A stretch of 64,000 bases of DNA from Alopecurus myosuroides (Eukaryota > Streptophyta > Magnoliopsida > Poales > Poaceae). The notes beneath the pieces are model-generated. The model saw only the letters and a list, made by a program, of their open reading frames with translations, was not told the DNA's origin and made no database searches. The translations under genes and the position numbers were made by a program. The stretch is from assembly GCA_028641055.1 (NCBI GenBank), contig CM054061.1:58574825-58638824 (forward strand), in the 5' to 3' direction. Of this stretch, positions 23,123 through 34,483 are shown piece after piece; position 1 is the first letter of the stretch, and the number at the start of each line of letters is the position of its first letter.

Positions 23123-25968
23123 TCACGAGTCGTGCTTGGCGAGGCAGGAAGCCGGGACAACGGTGCCGACGGCCTTGCCGAACGCCTTGTAGCACGACGC
23201 CGACGCCGCGCCACCCCCACCTTCCAGCATCAGGTTGACGTTCTTTAGCTCCAGCTCCCGGCACGGCACGGCGTCGCTGCACGCGATGTTGATCGCCTGC
23301 ACCGTCGCCGACGTGCCCCTGACGTCGACGAACTCCACCTTGCGCACCTCCACCGCCGATGTCTGCATACGACTTGCAGGCTTCAGTTGTCCGCATCACA
23401 CGATTCAGGGACAAACAGAAACCGCGAGTACGTACCTGGTTTGCACATGGCGTCGGCTGGTCGCAGTAGTACTGGTCGATGATGATGGGATTGGACACGT
23501 TCTTCATCACCACGTTCTCGAACCTCAGGTCGTGAGCAAACCCCATGCCTCCCTAAAGCAACGACAAAGGTTTACACATGTTGTAATCTGACTGAATTTT
23601 CTGAATTTGTTCTTGTCGGAGTAGGTCTTTCAGTTACCTGCCAGCTCTTGATCCGGACGCCGTTTGTTGTGTTGGTGAGCAAGCAGGTGTCCACCCTGAC
23701 GTTCTCGACCCTATCTGTGGTCCGGTTCTTGCCTAGGCTTCCAATGCTGACCAACACGTGATGCGTGTTAGTGCATCCTTAATTCCTAGTAGTAGCTCAG
23801 TTTTTCAGTGAAGAGTAAAGAAGTGGTGTAGTACCTGATGCCGTGGCCGGGCCCACACGAGATGTCTCTTACACGGATGTCGGAGCAGTTGCCGACCATT
23901 GACACGCAATCGTCACCTGGTACAAGGGTGAATTAGTCGTGTGTAAGGATGTTCTGCATTGAAGAATACGAATTTTGACAAAGGAAAAAAATCTAACAAT
24001 CGGCAGCAATATACTCCCTCCGCTCAACAACAGACGATTTCCATTTGTCTAGAAATAGATGTATTTAGACATGTTCTAGTGTTTATGTAATCTACTTCTA
24101 CACAAATAGAAGTCATCTATTCCCAAACGTATACAAGGTAAATCGATCGTGTGCAGGTCAGGTGTGTGGTGTTCTTCAACGAAGCATAGGATGAATTTGA
24201 CTATAGACTTTCTAGTCTATGAAGAAAAAGTCTAACAATCGGCAGCAATGTAGGCAATTTTAACAAGTTTAACCCTTTTGCCAAACTTTAACTCGAAATG
24301 AACTATATTCAATTTTTTAGCCAAATCTAGCCCTTTTTTAGTACACTCAACATTTTGGCAGTATAGTTAGTCGTGATACCGCCACAGGCATCTTAACGGT
24401 AACACGACTAAGCCTACCACCGTGACGGTAACATATACAAGGCTACCGCCGGATGCTTTGGCGGTACCAAGTACAGGTCTACCGCCAGAAGGTTTGGAGG
24501 TAGCCAAATGGGCTATATACGATAATTTTTGTGAAAATAGTTCATTTGTGGCTGAAGTTTGAGAGGAAGGCCAGATTCGTCAAAATTGCCAGCAATGTAG
24601 GACCAAATTAACTACATGCAACGCGTACTAGTATGCACACAGTACCGGTAGTGTACATCACTGTCACGTTAACGTCTCTGTTATGACATCTTTCATGCCC
24701 AGGCGGCCATGCTACATCTTTAGTCAGACTATATTCGGTCAACCATTTGACGGATTTGATCTTATCTTGCACAAGAAAATGCAGACAAGCTAGCAGCCTG
24801 CCAGCTGAACCTGATCGACCCCGTTCCAACTTGAATGCATACTGTTAAGACGTCACCGTCTGACTCTGACGAAGCCGAAAGGTTCACCACGTACACAAGC
24901 CGGCCGCCGGGTACACTGGACACGTACCTGTGGAGATGAGGTTGTCCATGATCTGGACGTGGGAGGTGTCGTTGAGGTGGATGCCGTCGGTGTTGGGGCT
25001 GTCCGCCGGCGCCACCACCCGGAGGAAGTTGGCCTTCACGTCGGTGCACCGCGAGAACGACAGGTGGAACTGCTGCCCATTCTGCAGCGTCACGCCCTGC
25101 ACGCTCACCCCCCTGCACTCCTCGAAATGCACCGCCTGCAAACTTCCACAGCAACGCCGTCACTCACTCCTCGCCGTCGGTGATCGCCGGTCAACAGAAA
25201 CGGACAGAGATGGTCGAGTGGACTCACCCTGGGAGGAGACCGCGTGTTGCAAGGCTGCAAGAAGATACACACGTATGTCATGGTTGGAAGTTCAGAGCAG
25301 AGACAAGCGAGGTGGACTGATAGTCTGATAGTTGCATACGCACGCACCTGGGTCTTCTTACGCTTGCAGGAGCGCGCCCACCACTCCTGTCCAGCGCCGT
25401 CGATGGTGCCGCCGCCGCTCACCGACAGGCCGTCCACGCCGTAGATGTACAGCCACTTCATCGGGTCCCTGCCCGCCCACTCGTCGGGGCTCGCCGGCGC
25501 CACGATCGTCCCGGCAATCTACCCAGCGCCAACACGTGAACAGACATAATCTGCAGAGAAATTGCAAGAGAGACCACACACATACGCGCGTACCAGCAGC
25601 TTGAGCTTCTTCCTGCAGGGGCCGAAGAGCTGCAGCGGCCAGATCCGGTAGGCCTTGGCGGCGGGCACGGCGAGGACGGCCTGCTCCTCGGAGCCGCACG
25701 CCGCGGTCCACGCCGCCAAGAAAGCCTAAAACAGTCGAAACAAAACAGAGCAGCTAAGATCACGGCGATCAACGCGGAATCGCGGACGCAATCGGGATGC
25801 AGTGCCCCGCACCTGGGTGTCGTTGGCAATGCCGTCGCCGACGGCGCCGAAGTCGTCGAGGGTGAGCAGGACGCGGGCCTCGGCGGCGCCGGAGAAAAAC
25901 AGAGCAGCCGCGGCGAGCGCCACGAGCGCACGTAGCACTGACGGAGGACTCCGCGTCACGAGCACCAT
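23123..25968 (-). CDS. Polygalacturonase (GH28 pectinase), nine exons, secreted
   Basis: It hydrolyses alpha-1,4 galacturonan in pectin in the cell wall. Exons on the minus strand: 25968-25813, 25725-25594, 25518-25348, 25254-25228, 25135-24928, 23916-23835, 23746-23638, 23552-23436 and 23362-23123; all introns are GT-AG and the frame is open, giving 413 aa. Residues 1-31 are a hydrophobic signal peptide, then DDFGAVGDGIANDTQ. The four GH28 motifs are intact: SPNTDGIHL, TGDDCVSM, CGPGHGISIGSLG and VRIKSWQ, so it is probably active. The C-terminal part has paired Cys. Exon 4 is only 27 bp (PCNTRSPPR). The fifth intron (1011 bp) holds a Mutator-type MITE. It is of ADPG/QRT2 type, the group acting in cell separation; which paralogue it is cannot be told here. 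Confidence 0.93.
23985..24249. repeat. Short insertion framed by a direct repeat, with a Stowaway-like start
   Basis: TCTAACAATCGGCAGCAAT occurs at 23992-24010 and again at 24231-24249, both preceded by an A-rich run. The roughly 220 bp between starts ACTCCCTCCGCTC, like a Stowaway MITE end, but lacks the matching right end. All of it is inside intron 5 of the polygalacturonase. Confidence 0.6.
24253..24590. mobile_element. Mutator-type MITE in intron 5 of the polygalacturonase
   Basis: The ends are inverted: GGCAATTTTAACAA at the left and, as reverse complement of the right, GGCAATTTTGACGA. AGCAATGTA lies directly outside both ends (24244-24252 and 24591-24599), a perfect 9-bp target duplication as made by Mutator-like transposases. 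Its 338 bp encode nothing. Inside, GGTACCGCC/GGCGGTAG-like strings repeat at 24370-24510. Confidence 0.85.
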
Positions 25969-26392
25969 TGCCGGCCGGATTAAATCACGAGCACGGACAG
26001 AGGCTAGCTAGGGGCGCACCGCCGCTCGGCACCGAGCGTCCAGGGGAGTCGAGGACGGGGGGAAGTGAATTGCTTGTACGACACCCACCTAGCATGTGCC
26101 GGCCGCTCTAGTACCTGGCTTGCTTTTTCCCGGGAGGAAAGGCACGAAGCAAGTCAATGTCGTCCGTGATTTTGTCGGGCGAGGACGCGAGATTTCTGCA
26201 TGTGGCAAGAGGGAAATTCAGCTGCCCTGTGTGGATGACTAGATTGGGTAACGAATAGTTCTGCTTTTATTTGATTGATATACATGTCCCGATTAAAATG
26301 TGTTGCTGATTTATTTGGGTTGACAAGTTATAAATCGATTTGAAAGCAAGTACTTTAGCATGCGTGGTTATAGGAGAAGGTTTACAATATAG
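25969..26392 (-). promoter_or_regulatory. Upstream region of the polygalacturonase
   Basis: This is the 5' flank of the gene up to the hAT MITE about 430 bp above the start codon. It is GC-rich near the ATG and AT-rich further up. I cannot name a TATA box or transcription start with confidence. Confidence 0.4.
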
Positions 26393-26400
26393 TTCCTGCC

Positions 26401-26573
26401 CAGGGGCGGAGGCAGGATTAGTTAAATTTGGCTATTAGGGGGGGGGGGGGGGGGGGGGGGCGGTTAGTGTTAAAATTTTCTAGTCTACACTGTTCATAAT
26501 TTTTTTACAAGTAAACGTATGGTATTAGGGGGGGCTAGGGCCCCCTGCTGGTCCCCACCTGTCTCCGCCACTG
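26401..26573. mobile_element. hAT-type MITE with 8-bp target duplication
   Basis: The left end CAGGGGCGGAGGCAGG and the reverse complement of the right end CAGTGGCGGAGACAGG are terminal inverted repeats of hAT type. TTCCTGCC lies directly outside both (26393-26400 and 26574-26581), a perfect 8-bp target duplication. The 173-bp element holds a run of more than 20 G's at about 26439-26460 and no ORF. Confidence 0.88.
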
Positions 26574-26839
26574 TTCCTGCCTTGCCGCATCTCCATCAAT
26601 CTCGTAAAACTTGACTTCTACAAACCGGTTTTTGAGGTGAGAACATAATTCAGCAAATAATGATTCTCAATTTCATTTTACTAGAACAAAATGGTCAACT
26701 TATTCTTACATAGGTACTAAAGATACCTATATTATTATCGTTGACAAACGGGGGGGGAGGATCTCTCCCTTGGCTATAAGTTGTTAGGTAGATGAGACTG
26801 TTTATTCGAGCGCATGCAGCTGTGACTCTATTTTCTCTG

Positions 26840-26881
26840 GGACTCGAACCCGGCACACCCGGAGCACTAACCACTAGGCCA
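26840..26881 (-). repeat. tRNA-derived SINE-like head (Pol III boxes A and B)
   Basis: On the minus strand TGGCCTAGTGG (26881-26871) fits box A and GGTTCGAGTCC (26850-26840) fits box B of a tRNA gene. There is no proper anticodon stem between them, so it is not a working tRNA. It is probably the head of a SINE or a decayed tRNA-like repeat; I could not place its 3' end. Confidence 0.5.
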
Positions 26882-28510
26882 GCGCCTAGTTCTCGAGATA
26901 GCTATAATATGAACGATATTAGAAACTTCTTTACCTTGAGAAATATGACATCCTAGAAATGCAAATCTAAATACACTTCACTTGCTTCATTGACCATACC
27001 ACTCACATTTCATCGTACACTAGTAGTGAAAACGAGATATTCGATACTACTAATAATAGTGACCAGAGCCAAATTACAAATAGAATCGGTAGCCTAATAC
27101 CGTAACATCCCAAAATTAATTTTGGAATGCTAAAATATAAAACAAAATTTGAAAGAATCTGAATTTTTTATATTTTGCTAAAAGAATTTTTAGCAAAATC
27201 ATGAAATAAGAGATTTGATGAGTTAATTTGTTAGGGTGTATTGTATAAGGCGTAGGTCCAAGTCTTTCTACGCCCCTTTTTTCTCAACCAAACAGAAACA
27301 ATTACAAGTTAAACTAAATATGGATTTTTCCCAAACCTGTGTAGAAATGATGACACAAATGTATTATACAATGGGAGAGTTTTTCAGCTGGACTCAGTTT
27401 TTAGACAATAGAATGATCATGCTCTTGACATATATATCATGAAAGATGCACATAATAAATATTATTAAAATGGTGTCCAAAACGTTGATGCCAAACGGCT
27501 TATCAAGGCAAACATATCATGCAATTTCTAACTCAAATCTACCACTGGTAATGCGGCAAATTGCAACAATTTGAACACACACAAGTTCTAATAGTAGTCC
27601 AGGCACCATGAGAACTCCTTGAATAAATATATAACAATAATAGGGCACAAAATATCGAAACGATCTAGTGAATAACATGACTTGAGTTTTTTTACATTGG
27701 AGCATTAATTCTTCGTTTATTTGATTGGTATCCATCTCCTGGCTAATACAAATTGTATTGATTTATTTCGGTTTCTAAGGTATAATTCAGTTGTAACGAT
27801 ACTTTCCGATGCATGGTCATGGGATGGAAACAAGTAACAAAGGTTGCAAGAGTTTGAATACAGGGAAAGGTAGGGGAATTTAGTGTAGCTGCACCATGAA
27901 TTTAATAAAAGACAAATCTACAATTCAGATCAAACACTATCTTAGCATGATAGGTCAAAATAGATTTTTCCATGTCCACATTGAGTAAAGGTTAATTCTT
28001 AAAAAAAAACTATGTTGGTCATATTTAATTCTAGTATCTGACATGGTAGTTTCACCCCATCCATAAAAAAAATCTGAACTGTACCCATAACACAAGATTC
28101 TCATAAGTTTCTTGGTGTGGATGTGTTTAATGTGGTTGGTTTTAATATTACGAAACAATAATTTAGTTACTCAAATATTGCAAAATTCTAAGTTGTGCCC
28201 ATTTTCTATAGCTTTGAAGTGTCAAAAACATATTTTATCCATTGCCTTGACGTAATGGTTGTTATGATGAAATGAGAAAGCTTTCACACATGTGTTAGCA
28301 CGAGCCACAAAACCGATGATGAAAGACATGGGATAATCAGTCAAATATAGAATAAACCTTTTTCCAACATGTTTGCCAACTAGAACCTCTGTTGGATGCA
28401 AATGCGAGCAGAGGGTAGACAATAGTACACCTCAATTGGTCCAAAGGCATGAGGAGAGAGCTCTCAGTTTATGAAGGCAAAATCCTATTTAACGGATCCT
28501 GACTAAGAAC
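26882..28510. other. AT-rich intergenic DNA, no gene seen
   Basis: No ORF is credible. At 27103, GTAACATCCCAAAATTAATT resembles the start of the LTR at 48342, so an LTR fragment may begin there. Nothing else can be named. Confidence 0.5.
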
Positions 28511-28540
28511 GGCGCGGCGAAGCGCGCTAGGTCCATCTAG
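28511..28540 (+). mobile_element. Helitron-like 3' end
   Basis: A 6-bp GC hairpin (GGCGCG with CGCGCT, one G-T pair) is followed ten bases on by CTAG and then T, as in grass Helitron 3' ends. The 5' boundary was not found. Confidence 0.5.
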
Positions 28541-28541
28541 T

Positions 28542-29472
28542 ATAAAATTAGCACATACATAAATAAGGGAAAGTACTAACTTTTTCTACAATTGTGATTA
28601 TCTAAATTCCGTCAAAGTTCACATAATACTTATAATAAAAAACAAGCTAAGTAATCTTTTATATAGACATCTCAGTAAACTATGATCATCATACATACAA
28701 TACTTATACCGACAATATATTTTCAAGCCGATCTTTAAGATTATAGCTCAAATAAATCCTAACAATATTTTTAGTACAATTCTTATTGTGGCATTACTTC
28801 CCATTGCCAGTGGATTTTAAATACTACTTTGTCGGCATGGAATGCCATAATTTAAATTTTAACGAAGAATTACACGATGAAATATTTAGGTACATGGTGA
28901 CAAGTATACATAAAAATTTCCTTCACATAATAGATTGATATCTAGGTTGGGTATGACCGTGTTTCTCTATATAAATCAAAGTATATAGTTCTAAAGTATA
29001 GTGAATAATGTATGCACATACAATTTTGCAATATGTCTATTGTGTTAATTAGTGAGGTGGGACCGCAAAATTTTTGGTCCTGGTCTTTTTGCACTTTTTC
29101 AAACAAAATCTGCTAGGTTAAACTTATGTATACACCTTCACACAATTATCGCGTAAAATTTGAGAATTTGGAAAGTAAACTTGTTTTTAACCACCGAAAA
29201 GACATAATCCCAGCCTCTACATCATGCGAGATGCCCACAACCATTTTTTTTTGTTCAAACGATGTCCAAGAAAATGAGGGCAGACGGCTTAAAAGACAAA
29301 AATGACACGGTGTGGCATCAAGTAATCATGCCACTACTAACGGAATAAACAACAACAACAACCACAACAACAACAACAAATAGGCTACTCATAGTGGGGA
29401 GTAATTTACACTACTAACATGCATAGTGGTTATAGACTCATTTTCCTTGATACATGTGTTGTTAAAGTAACA
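28542..29472. other. AT-rich intergenic DNA, no gene seen
   Basis: Only low-complexity features are visible, such as the AACAACAAC run at 29348-29380. Confidence 0.5.
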
Positions 29473-29474
29473 TA

Positions 29475-29734
29475 CTCCTCCATCCGTAAAATAAGTGTAC
29501 TTTTAGCTTTTATGCATAGTCAAACTTATTAAATTTTGACCAAATTTATATGAAAAATTATTAGCATTGGTGACACTAAGTTAGTATCACTATATTCTTC
29601 TTGATAAGAAGTTGTAAAATATACCAATTTGATATCATATATGTTGCTACTATTTTTTATATTGTTGGTCAAATTTTAAAAAGTTTGACTGTGTACAAAA
29701 GCTAGATGTTCACTTATTCGTGGACGTAGGGGAG
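29475..29734. mobile_element. Stowaway (Tc1/mariner) MITE
   Basis: The left end CTCCTCCATCCGTAAAATAA and the reverse complement of the right end CTCCCCTACGTCCACGAATAA are inverted repeats of the Stowaway type, and a TA lies outside each (29473-29474 and 29735-29736). Inner inverted pairs such as GTCAAACTT and AAGTTTGAC extend the foldback. The element is 260 bp and non-coding. Confidence 0.8.
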
Positions 29735-29736
29735 TA

Positions 29737-30837
29737 TTATGATATCACAAACATCTCTTTTTTTCATTAACTATTTCCCATATAAGCAAAAAAAAAATTA
29801 AGATGTGTTATGTTACTAACTAAGCTACTCCCACTATGACAAGTCTTACGAATAATAAAAAATACATTAGTACCGAAAAACCTAGGTAGTTGTTGGGACC
29901 CAGACAATCTCTTCAAGAAAGATAGAACACTTGTATGCCGTCAGGATAGTCCTATGGCGACCAGCACATATGCTTTTAGCCTCAAGATTAAGTTGTGCCT
30001 TATTCGAGGCCGCACGTAGACATTTGGCAACAGCATAGACAACTAGCACATATATTTTTAGCTTGAAGATTAAGTTGTGCCTTATTCGAGACTGTGGGTC
30101 ACAATTGGCAACAACATCTCTAAGAGATCTAAGCGTAGGGCTATAGGATCGCTTTCGGGGGTTCCCTATACAGCGCTTTATGCGAGGCGGAGCAAAGCGC
30201 TCGCCCGCACGAGCTAAAGGCAAGTCTGCTACTGGGCCGGTTTGAGGCCCAGTACAGGTATGATCTTTTTTACTCTATTTTTTGTGTAAAAAAATGTATG
30301 AATAATTATTTACTATAAGATTTAATTTGAAAAAACGAAATTATTAAATAAATTCAAACATAATTAGAACAGTTTAGGAAAATGAATAAAAAATTTAAAT
30401 GAACGAATTTTAGAAATATACACAAACTTTAAAATTAAGATTTTTTTAGAATGGTGAACATATTTCAAATGTGAACAAATTTTAAATTTAAATGCTTTCT
30501 TATTTTGAACAATTATATTTTTTGAACAGATTTAAAGTATGAACAAATTTCAAATATGAACTTTTTAAAATTCTGAACGATTTTTATTTTGAACAAATTT
30601 CAATTTTGAACAGATTTTAAGTGTGAACACATTTTATATCTAAGCATATTTTCAAAATTAGAACAGATTTCAAAAACGTATATTTTGGAAGAAATGAAAA
30701 TAAAAACAAATAATAGAACATAAAAAAGAAAACAGAAAATAAATAAAATGGAAATAAAAAACAGAAAATAGAAATAAAAACAAAAACAAAAAATGAGACA
30801 ATAAAAGGCTGAAATCAAATTTTCTACACAAGATGTC
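29737..30837. other. AT-rich intergenic DNA, no gene seen
   Basis: From 30470 to 30680 the sequence is a degenerate repeat of 'AACAAATTTCAAATATGAAC'-like units. The part at 29940-30110 carries a near-duplicate, TTAAGTTGTGCCTTATTCGAG, at 29989 and 30070. No protein is supported. Confidence 0.5.
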
Positions 30838-30840
30838 TGG

Positions 30841-30895
30841 TAGCGCAGTGGCTGCCTGCTTGTTACCCAAAGCAGCAGGTTGCAGGATCGATTCC
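30841..30895 (+). repeat. tRNA-derived SINE-like head (Pol III boxes A and B)
   Basis: TAGCGCAGTGG at 30841-30851 fits box A and GGATCGATTCC at 30885-30895 fits box B with one mismatch. The spacing of 33 bp is tRNA-like, but the arms do not form a full cloverleaf. It probably heads a SINE that runs on into the TTTC-rich tail near 30905-30920. Confidence 0.5.
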
Positions 30896-30931
30896 TGTTC
30901 TAGCGCTTTCTTTCTTTCTTTTACGTACCAA

Positions 30932-31053
30932 CTAGTTTAATGCCCGTGCGTTGCTACGGGTCTTCAAATTTGTTTTTTATTCGAATGTACGAAGACAATG
31001 ATATTCTATTTTTCGAAGATGCTTTCCCGGTAGGATAGCTAGCCAAGCTTAAG
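30932..31053 (-). mobile_element. Helitron-like 3' end, copy 1 of a local duplication
   Basis: On the minus strand the sequence ends CCCGT-hairpin-ACGGG, then CATTAAA and CTAG before T, the usual Helitron 3' terminus. Bases 30933-31053 recur at 31209-31342 without substitution; the second copy has 13 extra bases. Confidence 0.55.
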
Positions 31054-31188
31054 GTGAACAATGATATCGCTTGGGAGTTATAGCATTTGTTAAAAGTTGT
31101 GTTAAACTATATCATGGCATACTCCTTTTGCAAACAGGTCCAAGGGTGAAGAAATTTAAGTTTCTAGACTGTGTTGCACTATAATATA

Positions 31189-31423
31189 CTCCCTCCGTCC
31201 GGAATTTATAGTTTAATGCCCGTGCGTTGCTACGGGTCTTCAAATTTGTTTTTTATTCGAATGTACGAAGACAATGATATTGTAGAATGATATTCTATTT
31301 TTCGAAGATGCTTTCCCGGTAGGATAGCTAGCCAAGCTTAAGTGGATGTATTTGGACATAATTTAGTGTTAGATACGTCCAATTTTGTCAAACTTTGTGA
31401 CACTTAATTCCAAACGGAGGGAA
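31189..31423. mobile_element. Stowaway MITE carrying the duplicated Helitron-end segment
   Basis: The ends CTCCCTCCGTCCGGAATTTA (31189) and, as reverse complement of the right end, TTCCCTCCGTTTGGAATTAA form Stowaway inverted repeats, with TA outside each (31187-31188 and 31424-31425). The centre, 31209-31342, is not Stowaway sequence but a copy of 30933-31053. Without it the MITE would be about 100 bp. Confidence 0.75.
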
Positions 31424-31425
31424 TA

Positions 31426-32663
31426 CCACTTTCACTAAGTAACGGAACCTTTCAGGAATGAACCTGTACAATCCATTGCTAATGCTTCATTATAAATAGC
31501 CTACACACCAATCCGAGAGACAGTTTCACCACATACAATATCATATCCTTTGCACACACAAAAAGCCTTCTGATTCCCCAAATGGCAGTCTAACTATTTT
31601 TATTACACAAACTTTTATGTCCCAAAGTTGTTATTGTTCATTTTAAAAATGACAAACTTGTATACTTGGTATATCCACCAGTGTACGAAAAGCATGTCTT
31701 GAGTTCAACATACTGCAACCAGTAACATGAGTTGCAGAGAATATGACTGACACTAATCCACAAAGAAAGACAAATCACTGCTGGCATGCCCAACGTATAT
31801 CTAAGCCATAATATTTACATCAAATTATGCATATTGAAAGGTTTAAGAGAATGAGCTAAAGACATATGAGCAGAGATGTTGGAGCTGAGACCAATCGCAA
31901 TAAAGCGAAGAACAACATTGAGGCTGAGAAATTGATATGTTTGGTATCCCCAAACATCAAGTACTGCAGGTAGGCCAATATCTCCTATTAGGACAAGTCA
32001 TTTAACCGCATTTTCTCCTTTGCTCGCAGTTGTTTGTTAATTAATCTAACACTACAACTTTAAATTTGTGAGTTTAAGTCATACGATGTTCAAAACATCC
32101 ACATGCACATGAATTAAAGAACACCCGCTAGAAAGGTCTCTGGATGGTAGAAAAGGAAAAATTGAAGGATACAAATTGTACAAAATAGGCGTGTATCCTT
32201 TTCACTTCACAGATAACATTTGTAAATAGCTTTGGTCCAAGCCATTGATGTGTCGCCTATTTCTCAAAAGGTTCTCGTACAATGACAAGTTAAAACTGAT
32301 TGAAATTTTGGGATCATTTATGGTGAAAAAGAGAGTCAAAACTTAAGCTATGAGCACATACATTTTAGGTAAATGAATGGTTACCATTACTATTCAGCTC
32401 GTTTACTTCCCAAATTTTAATACTGTTTTGACAAAATCAACATGTAAATGACCAGGGCCCCAAACTGACAACAGTATTCCACTGTACACTAAATAGACAA
32501 GAAAATATATATATAATAAATGCCACGAAATTTTAGTACAACACATCCAGAAGTTGAGTTTGTTTATTCTTGCCTGATCCATGGCAAGATTGAAGTAGTT
32601 ACCCCAAGGGCTCTAATTATGCGCCTCCCTGTGACAAGGTAAAAGCACTTATGCAACTAACCG
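31426..32663. other. AT-rich intergenic DNA, no gene seen
   Basis: No credible ORF, repeat boundary or RNA gene is visible. Confidence 0.5.
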
Positions 32664-32882
32664 TTATCTCTTTTCGAATCGGCCGTACCCTCCTTCCCTG
32701 AGTCTCCTCAGGCATCTCTGCATTTTCACCAAATTATCGTCCATCCCAGGTTCATCAATCATGGAAACTCGTGAAAGATTAATTCGAAGTTCCAGCTCAG
32801 TGTGGAGTTCAGCTATTTTGTTCTCAGCCAGCAGTTTCATGATATTAAGCCCCAAAACTGGGCATTCGCCCGGTGAGCCTGT
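32664..32882 (-). pseudogene. RPN12-like (26S proteasome lid subunit) fragment
   Basis: Read on the minus strand, GSPGECPVLGLNIMKLL and AENKIAELHTELEL line up with the part of plant RPN12 that reads like 'PILGLNLLRLLVQNRIAEF'. The match ends after about 31 residues. The rest, up to the stop at 32664, is not RPN12. I could not find other RPN12 exons nearby, so I read it as a gene relic or captured exon. An exon of an unrelated gene with a chance match is possible. Confidence 0.4.
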
Positions 32883-34483
32883 GATTATGCCTCGGATGAA
32901 AAATCACAAACAAAACATGATATAAGTAGCACTTGACAAACATTACTCCTGTTTAGATAGAATATCTATGTGTAAATGCTCTGCTTTTAGCTGCGCAACA
33001 ATTATGCTTCTAAAATTTCAGCGACGGCTACCTGCATCTCCTTCTCTGTGCGGCAACTATTGGTGCCTCGACGCCCTTTCTGAACATCATATCAAGCTAA
33101 AATATCCAAGAAACAAGCACCGTAAGAAATTGCACAGTAGATTCTATTATGGCCTGAAACCTGTCACTAAGACTATATTTCTACACAGGATAGCTGAGTC
33201 CAAACACATGAAATTAGTCATACTTAAATCAACCTAGCCAATACCTCAGCAATATATTGACTACATAATGAAATGGAAAAGCGTAATTTCCAAAATTAAT
33301 TAAATTAGTTAAATGAGATGAATATCTCAATTTCCACCGGCGTAGACAGTGAGAGCATTGTCGCTTTCACTTTGTTGGCTTGGAAGTACTCAGTCAAAGG
33401 CGCAACTGACCTCAGTTTCAGAGCTGTGAGTTACCAACAAGGGTGTGACCATTTCTAGTGAGATCATTGCCCAGACGACTAATATGCCAATAGTGGCAAT
33501 TCCCAAATAAAGGACAATGCCTGCAAGTAAGGTATCAAACAGAAGAAAATTAATCCCAGATTGGTATGCGAAGCTCCTAAAAATATATCAAACAGAAAAG
33601 TGCGACTAATAGAGATTAGGAGACATCTTTTTACCAGGTAACGGAATAAAATCTGAGTAATCAGCGAGTGGGCGCTACTTTGTGGTTTCTTCATAATATA
33701 CTTATCAACCCCTTAGGAATACCCAAAGCATAGGTATTGAAAATTGAGGCACACTTCACCAGTGTTTGAGGAAATCATTAATCTGCACAAGTGAAGCAAT
33801 GAGTTCAGAATATATCAACCAGACAAGTTCAGTTTTAAGTTGTTCTATATGATTGAAATACGAATACCTGTAGCCACTGTAGATTACCTCTGTATCCTTT
33901 AATCCTTGTATGAGATCATTTCGTCCCAAATTTACCGGATACGGATAGTTTTCAATTTGATCAATCTCCAATGGCATTGTTACTGTAAGCCAAGTGTGAG
34001 GGAGGTTGAACTAAATGTACAACAGAGGCAGGATACTGAATGTAAGGATGCTGCCAACCTGACCCTTTGTGGACTCCAGGAGTACACTCCCGTAGCAGCC
34101 ACTTTGGACTCACGAGGCAAAGTGGGGGCGCTTGGAGTTAGCCGTGCCGTCAGTGATGGAGCTCGAGGGTGCGGTGTCGAGGGTCGAGGCCGCTGGAATT
34201 GTCCATGCCGGCGCGGAACATGGGACCAGGGGGAGCGCACCGGATCACGGCCCGAACGACCAGAACCGCCGGGACGGTATAGGTACCTCAAGGGTGCATC
34301 CGACCTGCAGCGTCTACGAGGCTGATACCAGTCCTCCAGCACCTACGCCATCCCTCGCGCCCAGCACGAGAAAACCCTAGTTCCAGGCCGCCCGAACCAG
34401 AGTCTGCTCCCTCGACCCGCCTCCCCGCGCGTGAACCAAGCCTGAATCGGCGGCCGAATTGAATATGAGGATGGGAAGGAGGC
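32883..34483. other. Possible remains of a minus-strand gene, unresolved
   Basis: Several splice-like open pieces lie on the minus strand, for example one starting MPLEIDQIENYPYPVN at 33977 with a GT after GDTE-like codons near 33888. A GC-rich 5'-UTR-like stretch with CTAGGGTTTTCTCGTG lies near 34380. I recognise no protein and cannot join the pieces into one frame. The LINE at 34500 lies just upstream of the GC-rich part, where a promoter would be. Confidence 0.3.

Noticed and set aside
26840..26881. A tRNA gene
   Set aside because: Box A and B motifs are present but no anticodon arm or full cloverleaf forms, so it is listed as a SINE-like head only.
29348..29380. AACAACAAC array as a CRISPR-like or satellite repeat
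   Set aside because: It is a trinucleotide microsatellite without unique spacers.
33756..33977. A minus-strand gene starting MPLEIDQIENYPY
   Set aside because: The pieces cannot be joined in one frame and match no family I recognise; it is mentioned only as possible remains.
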